A stretch of DNA of 64,000 bases from CAWELS01 sp964468205 (GTDB lineage Bacteria > Acidobacteriota > Terriglobia > Bryobacterales > Bryobacteraceae): assembly GCA_964468205.1 (NCBI GenBank), contig CAYXVG010000019.1, positions 1 to 64,000 of the forward strand, in the 5' to 3' direction. Numbering within the stretch: the first letter of the stretch is position 1; each line of letters begins with the position of its first letter. The notes beneath the pieces were generated by a model, which was not told where the DNA came from, searched no databases, and saw nothing but the letters and a program-made list of their open reading frames with translations. The position numbers and the translations under genes are program-made. Below are positions 59,175 to 64,000 of the stretch, in pieces.

Positions 59175-60017
59175 ATGTCCGTCCGGCTGGCAGCCTCGAC
59201 AATCTGCTTCCGTCGCGCGCCTATCGCCGTGGCGCTTGACGAAATCCGGAATGCGGGAATCACGGCCATCGACCTGGCTGTGATTCCCGGCTTCTGCCCT
59301 CACTTCGACGCCTCGACCGCGTCGGCCGATGATCGCCGCCGCTTCGTCGACCTGGTTTGCGGCAGCGGCCTCACCGTGACCGTCCTCACCGCCGTACCCG
59401 GTCACTTCAATGCTCCCGGGGCGGATTTCGATTCCATCGTTGCCGCCGGCCGCGCAAATGTGGATCTCGCCGCGGAGTTCGGCGCCCCGGCCGTGAACCT
59501 TCATGCAGGCATGCCGATCGAGAATCGCGACGAGTTCCTGGACCAAGCTAAGCGGCAGGCGCGCGGGCAGAAGGCGATCGCCGAATACGCCGCCGGGAAA
59601 GGGCTGCGCATCAACCTGGAAGCGCCACACCGCAACGGTCTCACCCGCACAATCGCCGAGGCCGAGTATCTGGTCGAGGAGATCGGCGAAGACAACGTCG
59701 ACTTCCTGCTCGATGTCACCCACGTGCAGGCCGGCGGCGCCCGGCCGCACGACGCCGTGCGCCGGTGGCGGGGACGGATCGGCTACGTTCATTTGCGCGA
59801 TGGCAAAGGGGAGGACATCTTCTTCGTCCCCGGCGATGGCGACATCGACTTTGCCGCGTTACTGGCCGCGTTGGAGGAAATCCGCTACGCTGGCTGGTGC
59901 GCACTCGAACTGGAGACGCCGCGCGAAGCGCTCGAAGACCGCCGCACCGATCTGCGCCGGGCTCTACACTACCTGCAGACCAAGGCCGGCATGAAGGTGA
60001 GCGAGGGCCTCCGGTAG
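59175..60017 (+). CDS. hydroxypyruvate isomerase-like TIM barrel
   Basis: A 280-residue TIM-barrel of the sugar isomerase/AP-endonuclease-2 superfamily. Likely metal ligands are in RINLEAPHRNG (Glu), DFLLDVTHVQAGG (Asp, His), GYVHLRDGKGEDIFFVPGDG (His) and CALELETPREA (Glu). The layout resembles hydroxypyruvate isomerases and inosose dehydratase-like enzymes. GGGAG precedes the ATG. Its TAG stop (60015-60017) is the first half of a -10 hexamer for the next gene. Substrate unknown. Confidence 0.8.
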   Translation: MSVRLAASTICFRRAPIAVALDEIRNAGITAIDLAVIPGFCPHFDASTASADDRRRFVDLVCGSGLTVTVLTAVPGHFNAPGADFDSIVAAGRANVDLAAEFGAPAVNLHAGMPIENRDEFLDQAKRQARGQKAIAEYAAGKGLRINLEAPHRNGLTRTIAEAEYLVEEIGEDNVDFLLDVTHVQAGGARPHDAVRRWRGRIGYVHLRDGKGEDIFFVPGDGDIDFAALLAALEEIRYAGWCALELETPREALEDRRTDLRRALHYLQTKAGMKVSEGLR

Positions 60018-60020
60018 AAT
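60015..60020 (+). promoter_or_regulatory. -10 TAGAAT fused to the upstream stop codon
   Basis: TAG of the TIM-barrel gene forms the first half of TAGAAT. Thirty nt later comes the Dabb gene ATG with GAGGAGG six nt before it, so this transcript would have a normal short leader. Confidence 0.45.
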
Positions 60021-60050
60021 GAAGGTTCACTCGTTTCGAGGAGGCTCCAC

Positions 60051-60440
60051 ATGAAAGCTCTGGTCACCGCTTTGCTAATTACTGTCTTCGCCCTGGCGGC
60101 GCCCTCCGCCGCCCCGGCTCACGAGCCGGACGGCAAGTTCGTCCACCACGTCTTCTTCTGGTTCAAGAACCCGGACAACGCTGAACACCACAAGAAGTTT
60201 CTCGAGGAGATCGCCAAGATGAAAGCCATCGGGACCATCCTCTACTCCCACATCGGGAAACCTGCCGGGACCCCCCGGGAAGTGGTCGACAACACCTGGA
60301 CCTACGACTGGCTCGTTACCTTCAAAAGCCAGGCGGACTGGAAGATTTACAACGACCATCCCATCCATTCGAAGTTCGTCGAAGAAGCCGGCCACATCTG
60401 GAGCAAGGTCCAGGTCTACGACACGATCGTCGAGGACTAG
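60051..60440 (+). CDS. exported Dabb (stress-responsive A/B barrel) protein
   Basis: A 129-residue protein with signal peptide MKALVTALLITVFALAAPSAAPA and a single Dabb domain (KFVHHVFFWFKNPDNAEHHK at about 29-48, ending KVQVYDTIVED). Dabb domains form ferredoxin-like dimeric barrels. The central segment YDWLVTFKSQADWKIYNDHP is typical. Presence of the signal peptide makes it periplasmic, as in several Bryobacterales and Planctomycetes homologues. GAGGAGG six nt before the ATG is the strongest ribosome binding site in this region. Confidence 0.88.
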   Translation: MKALVTALLITVFALAAPSAAPAHEPDGKFVHHVFFWFKNPDNAEHHKKFLEEIAKMKAIGTILYSHIGKPAGTPREVVDNTWTYDWLVTFKSQADWKIYNDHPIHSKFVEEAGHIWSKVQVYDTIVED

Positions 60441-60504
60441 TCCCCGCACGTAGCCGTGTGCCGGGTGGTGGCAGCCGCGCCCCCAGCCGTCGCGAAAGAA
60501 CCCG

Positions 60505-61317
60505 ATGAAGATTCCACCATACATTGGCTACCCGATTCTTGCCGTCTTTGCCTGGCTGGCTGCCTGGTTCATCGCCAACCGGCAGGTTTTTCACCCGATG
60601 CGGTATCCCGCCGGGTGGTGGGAAGGCCAGGCGCAGTTGGGGGTTGAGGATGTTTCCATCCGAACACCGGACGGATTGACTCTCCACGGCTGGTGGAAGG
60701 AGTCGCCAGGATCCGATCTCGTCACCCTCTACCTGCACGGAAACGCCGGGAACGTCACGCACCGTGGCCGTCACATCCAAGAGATCGTGGCGGCCGGATC
60801 ATCCGTGCTCGTGATCGACTACCGGGGCTACGGCAAGAGCCAGGGACGGCCCTCCGAGCAGGGTCTCTACACGGACGCCGAAGCCGCATACGACTATCTG
60901 CTCACACAGGGCTACGGGCCGCATCAGATCGTCCTACACGGCGAATCGCTAGGGACGTCGGTCGCCATGGATCTCGCGATCCGGCGGCCAGCCCGCGGCG
61001 TGATTCTCGAAGCTCCCTTTACCAGCGCCGGCGACGTTGCCCACCGGATACTGCCATTCCTCGGCCCGCTGCTGGTGCGGTCATTTCCGACGAAGAGCAA
61101 GATCGGGAATCTCAAGTGGCCGCTGCTCCTGATCCACGGCACGGAGGATGAGATCATCCCGTTCGAAATGGGCCGGGAGCTTTTCGACCTGGCGCCCGAG
61201 CCGAAGCAGTTCCGGGAGGTTCCGGGGGCGGGCCACAACGACATTACCGAAATTGGAGGACCTGAGTATCGCCGATGGCTCTTGGATTTCTACTCAGCGC
61301 CGCCCGGCGAAGCCTGA
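60505..61317 (+). CDS. membrane-anchored alpha/beta hydrolase
   Basis: A 270-residue hydrolase of the BEM46/YfhR type with an N-terminal anchor (YIGYPILAVFAWLAAWFIA). The oxyanion strand LYLHGNAGNVTHR, the nucleophile elbow HGESLGTS (Ser), the acid in LIHGTEDEIIP (Asp) and the histidine in PGAGHNDI form a complete triad. It may act on lipids or small esters at the inner membrane; the natural substrate is unknown. Its last 28 nt overlap the convergent gene. Confidence 0.88.
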   Translation: MKIPPYIGYPILAVFAWLAAWFIANRQVFHPMRYPAGWWEGQAQLGVEDVSIRTPDGLTLHGWWKESPGSDLVTLYLHGNAGNVTHRGRHIQEIVAAGSSVLVIDYRGYGKSQGRPSEQGLYTDAEAAYDYLLTQGYGPHQIVLHGESLGTSVAMDLAIRRPARGVILEAPFTSAGDVAHRILPFLGPLLVRSFPTKSKIGNLKWPLLLIHGTEDEIIPFEMGRELFDLAPEPKQFREVPGAGHNDITEIGGPEYRRWLLDFYSAPPGEA

Positions 61318-62093
61318 TCCTTGGCGTGTCCCTGCCGTGGCTGCGCTTCCATGGACTTCAAGTCCTCCGGGAAAACAGCGTAGCCATCCGGCGGCGGGAA
61401 AAGTTCCTGCAGCAGTTCGAGCCTCCGGCGCAGGTACCGGCTGGCCAGTTGGCGCGGTCCGGTTTCGACATCAATGTCGCAGCAGATCCCGTGCAGGTAC
61501 AGTGTCAAGGTATCAATCAACGCCTGCCGGGCGTACTTGTCGAAACCCTTCGTCTTGCGGCGTAGATTGGTCTGCCGGCGCAGCAGGGCCTGCTTTAGTT
61601 CCCAGCTTTCCTCGTCTACTTCACCGTGAACAGCGCCGCTGAGTTCATCCTGGACAATCGCGAAGAAAGCATCCTGAATGGACTCGCCCGCCGCCTCCAC
61701 GAGAACCTTGGCCAGGCAATGATAGAAGCGGTAATGATACTCGGCCACTTCCTGGTCTTTCACCGCGAAAATCAGGGCAGCCAGTTCCGGCGTTAAACCC
61801 ACGGAGTCCCACACCCGTACTTTCGGGGCCGGGCGCTCGAAGGCTACCCGGTCCTCGCCGTTGCTGTGCTCCAGATAGGGAACCAGCAGAATGGCTGTCT
61901 CCGGCAGTTTTTCGCGGATCGCCGGCGGCAGCGCCAGCACCGGTTCATCGAGGTACTCCTTAACATCGTCGTCCGCGAACGGGACGCCGGTGAAGAAGTA
62001 AGAGAAGCGATTGCGCAGCGGCACCAGTTGCCCGCTGATTTGCCGGGCGAACTCGACGGTATTGAGCTTCGAAGATTGGGGTTTCTCAGACAT
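61290..62093 (-). CDS. hypothetical cytosolic protein
   Basis: About 267 residues, no recognised family, no signal peptide, no membrane helix. The N-terminal part (TVEFARQISGQLVPLRNRFS, ILLVPYLEHSNGEDR) looks globular. The middle is helical and rich in charged residues (LLRRQTNLRRKTKGFDKYA), with two adjacent cysteines in YLHGICCDIDVETG. The ATG at 62093 is preferred over the longer frame to 62168. Codon usage is like its neighbours, so it is probably real. It overlaps the 3' end of the hydrolase gene by 28 nt. Confidence 0.65.
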   Translation of the reverse strand: MSEKPQSSKLNTVEFARQISGQLVPLRNRFSYFFTGVPFADDDVKEYLDEPVLALPPAIREKLPETAILLVPYLEHSNGEDRVAFERPAPKVRVWDSVGLTPELAALIFAVKDQEVAEYHYRFYHCLAKVLVEAAGESIQDAFFAIVQDELSGAVHGEVDEESWELKQALLRRQTNLRRKTKGFDKYARQALIDTLTLYLHGICCDIDVETGPRQLASRYLRRRLELLQELFPPPDGYAVFPEDLKSMEAQPRQGHAKDQASPGGAE

Positions 62094-62140
62094 CGGCCAA
62101 GTCTCCTCCATCTTAACAGCGCCCCTGCCGGCGCCTGCGA

Positions 62141-62146
62141 TAGAAT
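62141..62146 (+). promoter_or_regulatory. -10 TAGAAT before sulfatase
   Basis: TAGAAT, 5/6 to TATAAT, lies ten nt before the sulfatase ATG at 62157, giving a leader of about three nt. TTAACA at 62113-62118 is a -35 candidate but at 22 nt spacing, too far. Confidence 0.4.
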
Positions 62147-62156
62147 CGCGAGTTAG

Positions 62157-63497
62157 ATGCCACGGCACGCCTTGTTTCTGTTGTCCCTGCTTATTGCCTT
62201 CACGCTCCAGGCCGCACCTCCCAACTTCGTGATCATCCTCGCCGACGATTTGGGCTACGGCGATCTATCCGCCTACGGCGGGTGGATCGACGTCCCGCAC
62301 CTCGATCGTCTGGCCGCGGAAGGTATGCGCTTCACTGACTTCCATTCCAACGGAGCCGTTTGCAGCCCAACCCGCGCCGCGCTGCTGACGGGCCGGTATC
62401 AGCAGCGAGCCGGCATTCCCGGCGTCGTGTACGCGGACCCAAAGCAGCCGGTACACCAGGACGGCCTGCAAACCTCGGAGATCACCTTCGCCGAGCTCCT
62501 TCGGGACGCCGGCTACGCGACCGGGATCTTCGGCAAATGGCACCTTGGCTACCACCCGCGGTACAACCCCGTTCGCCACGGCTTCGATGTCTTCCGCGGC
62601 TATGTGAGCGGCAACATTGATTTCTTCTCCCATGTCGACCAGGCAGGAACTTACGACTGGTGGCATGGCGGCGCGACGGCCCAGGAGCCTGGTTACGTCA
62701 CCCACCTCATCAACCGGCACTCGGTCGCCTTCATTGAGCAGAATCACCAACGCCCGTTCTGCCTCTATGTGCCCCACGAGGCCCCGCACTATCCCTTTCA
62801 AGGGCCGGATGATGACCCGAAGGGCTTTCGCGTTGCCGGCGAGCGCTCCGTCCGGCTGGAACAGGACGAAGCGACCATCCGGCAGAAGTACCGGGAGATG
62901 GTTATCGAGATGGACGAAGGAGTCGGCCAGATCCTGGCGACGCTCGAGCGTCTGGACCTTGACGAAAACACCCTCGTCATCTTTTTGTCCGACAACGGCG
63001 CCACTGCCGAGGGCAGCAACGGGCAGTTTCGCGGGACGAAGGGCGCCGTGTTCGAAGGCGGCCACCGTGTGCCAGCCATCGCGCGCTGGACAGGCAGAAT
63101 CGAGGCCGGGTCCGAAACATATCAGTTAGCGATGAGCTTCGATCTCATGCCGACGATGCTGGAGTTAGCCGGTATCAAACCGCCATCGGCCCATCCCTTG
63201 GACGGAGTGAGCTTGGCGCCAGTTCTGCTCCGCGGCGAGAAGCTGGAGCGTGGCCCGCTTTTCTGGCAGCACGGTGAAGCATTCGCCATGCGCGACGGCC
63301 GCTGGAAGCTTATCACCGGCCAGCGCGGCCTCGCCGGCGACGGCCTATTCGACCTCGCGGCCGATCCCGCCGAGAAGACCAACCTGGCCGAGGATCACCC
63401 GGCCCGGGTGCGGCGCATGAAAGCCGCCGTCAAGAAGTGGGTCGCGGACACGACTGCTACGGCGACCACGCAGCCCTCCTCCAAATCTTCAAAGTAA
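62157..63497 (+). CDS. arylsulfatase family enzyme with intact CSPTR motif
   Basis: Exported sulfatase of 446 residues with signal peptide MPRHALFLLSLLIAFTLQA. The metal site starts FVIILADDLGYGDLSAYGG. The activation motif is C-S-P-T-R at Cys69 (AVCSPTRAALLTGR), so the cysteine can become formylglycine. FGKWHLG and VIFLSDNGAT complete the catalytic set. The substrate could be a sulfated polysaccharide or small sulfate ester. No maturase (FGE/anSME) lies in the window. The C-terminus is short and Thr/Ser-rich. Confidence 0.92.
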   Translation: MPRHALFLLSLLIAFTLQAAPPNFVIILADDLGYGDLSAYGGWIDVPHLDRLAAEGMRFTDFHSNGAVCSPTRAALLTGRYQQRAGIPGVVYADPKQPVHQDGLQTSEITFAELLRDAGYATGIFGKWHLGYHPRYNPVRHGFDVFRGYVSGNIDFFSHVDQAGTYDWWHGGATAQEPGYVTHLINRHSVAFIEQNHQRPFCLYVPHEAPHYPFQGPDDDPKGFRVAGERSVRLEQDEATIRQKYREMVIEMDEGVGQILATLERLDLDENTLVIFLSDNGATAEGSNGQFRGTKGAVFEGGHRVPAIARWTGRIEAGSETYQLAMSFDLMPTMLELAGIKPPSAHPLDGVSLAPVLLRGEKLERGPLFWQHGEAFAMRDGRWKLITGQRGLAGDGLFDLAADPAEKTNLAEDHPARVRRMKAAVKKWVADTTATATTQPSSKSSK

Positions 63498-63525
63498 AGG
63501 AACTTATTATCTGATTATCTCAAAC

Positions 63526-63553
63526 ATGACTTGTCCTTCAAGTTTCATATAAT
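63526..63553 (+). promoter_or_regulatory. sigma-70 promoter of korA
   Basis: ATGACT (63526-63531), 4/6 to TTGACA, is 16 nt from a perfect TATAAT (63548-63553). Transcription would start near 63560. Confidence 0.5.
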
Positions 63554-63559
63554 TGTGAC

Positions 63560-63573
63560 TGAGGGGACCCTCA
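63560..63573. promoter_or_regulatory. inverted repeat at the korA transcription start
   Basis: TGAGGG-GA-CCCTCA has perfect six-nt arms and covers the predicted start point, the usual position of a repressor operator. Confidence 0.35.
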
Positions 63574-63604
63574 TTGCATCCATTCTGGACAAGGAAGTAG
63601 CTCG

Positions 63605-64000
63605 ATGTCGACATCCGAAGTCAGTCCCGCTGCCGCGAAAGAAGAAGAAGGGGGGAAGCCGCACATCGTCAACGACTTCAGCATTCAGGTCGCGACGGTC
63701 AACGGTTCCGGCTCCCAAACCGCAAACAACGTTCTCATGCGCTCCATCTTTCAGATGGGCGTACCCGTATCCGGGAAAAACCTCTTCCCATCCAATATCC
63801 AAGGCCTTCCGACCTGGTTTACCATCCGAGCCAACAAGAATGGCTACATAGGCCGGAAGAAAGAGATCGATCTGTTGGTGGCGATGAACTCGGACACCGC
63901 CAGAGATGATCTTGCCACGCTCGAGAGCGGGGCGGCCGTGGTCTACGATGCGCCGCTAAAGCTGAACGAGCTGCGTTCGGATCTATGCTTCTACCCGGTG
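63605..64000 (+). CDS. korA: 2-oxoacid:ferredoxin oxidoreductase, alpha subunit (partial)
   Basis: N-terminal 132 codons, cut by the window end. It matches the gamma-type domain fused at the front of KorA-type 2-oxoglutarate:ferredoxin oxidoreductase alpha subunits: FSIQVATVNGSGSQTANNVL, FQMGVPVSGKNLFPSNIQG, PTWFTIRANKNGYIGRKKEI. The enzyme oxidises 2-oxoacids with CoA and reduces ferredoxin, so low-potential electrons would be available for the corrinoid activator. AAGGAA eight nt upstream supports the ATG at 63605. A korB partner should follow beyond the window. Confidence 0.9.
   Translation, partial: MSTSEVSPAAAKEEEGGKPHIVNDFSIQVATVNGSGSQTANNVLMRSIFQMGVPVSGKNLFPSNIQGLPTWFTIRANKNGYIGRKKEIDLLVAMNSDTARDDLATLESGAAVVYDAPLKLNELRSDLCFYPV

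Overview
The window reads as a chromosomal segment of a Gram-negative, flagellated, GC-rich acidobacterium, most likely of the Bryobacterales (Solibacter/Bryobacter) lineage. That placement is inference. It rests on the secreted TIGR03437-type protein at 40317-41777, the lpxA/lpxI lipid A genes, the very large propeller sensor kinase, sulfatases and many xylose-isomerase-like TIM barrels. No IS element, prophage, CRISPR array or rRNA operon was seen. Two tRNA genes are present (Gly-GCC at 1888-1963, Pro-GGG at 58015-58091), and the last gene (korA) runs off the end.

Layout. 1-8600: a family 2 glycosyltransferase, tRNA-Gly, glycogen synthase, a TonB-dependent receptor coupled to a TPR lipoprotein-like gene, a second TPR protein and RNase III. 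8600-11070: flbD-motA-motB on the minus strand, facing a small unknown gene. Both directions carry near-perfect sigma-28 (FliA) type promoters. 11160-21570: MerR regulator, rlmB, gamma-glutamyltransferase, a TIM-barrel isomerase, asnS, then a tightly overlapped arginase-ddl-S41 protease run, and a PpiD/SurA-like chaperone. 21800-30920: M20 peptidase, fabZ-lpxA-lpxI, a 1190-residue hybrid sensor kinase, a Gfo/Idh oxidoreductase and a TonB-like protein.

31079-41777 is the most unusual part. A UroD-family methyltransferase is followed, after a beta-helix protein, by an operon of corrinoid protein, homocysteine S-methyltransferase-like protein, DUF1638 protein, MtaA-like UroD-family methyltransferase and a [2Fe-2S]/ASKHA corrinoid activator (RACE), ending in a secreted TIGR03437 protein. 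Together these look like a complete corrinoid-dependent methyl-transfer system with an unidentified methyl donor. A further UroD-family gene lies at 46680. Sugar-isomerase, cupin, beta-helix and sulfatase genes nearby make an O-methylated sugar or other carbohydrate donor worth testing.

41800-51680 holds sugar-enzyme-like genes, an SPFH protein, a GT-C-like membrane protein, an eIF2B-like isomerase, a D-serine dehydratase-like PLP enzyme, a sigma-region-4-like mini protein and a sulfatase-fold protein that lacks the formylglycine residue. 51690-57730 is an operon of acyl-CoA dehydrogenase, ETF:quinone oxidoreductase, etfB and a divergent etfA. 58015-64000 holds tRNA-Pro, a YVTN propeller protein, a TIM-barrel isomerase, a Dabb-domain protein, an alpha/beta hydrolase, an unknown protein, a true CSPTR sulfatase and the start of a 2-oxoacid:ferredoxin oxidoreductase.

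A recurrent regulatory theme is a TAGAAT/TATAAT hexamer placed 6-11 nt before the start codon, suggesting leaderless mRNAs. In three cases the TAG stop codon of the upstream gene is itself the first half of that hexamer.
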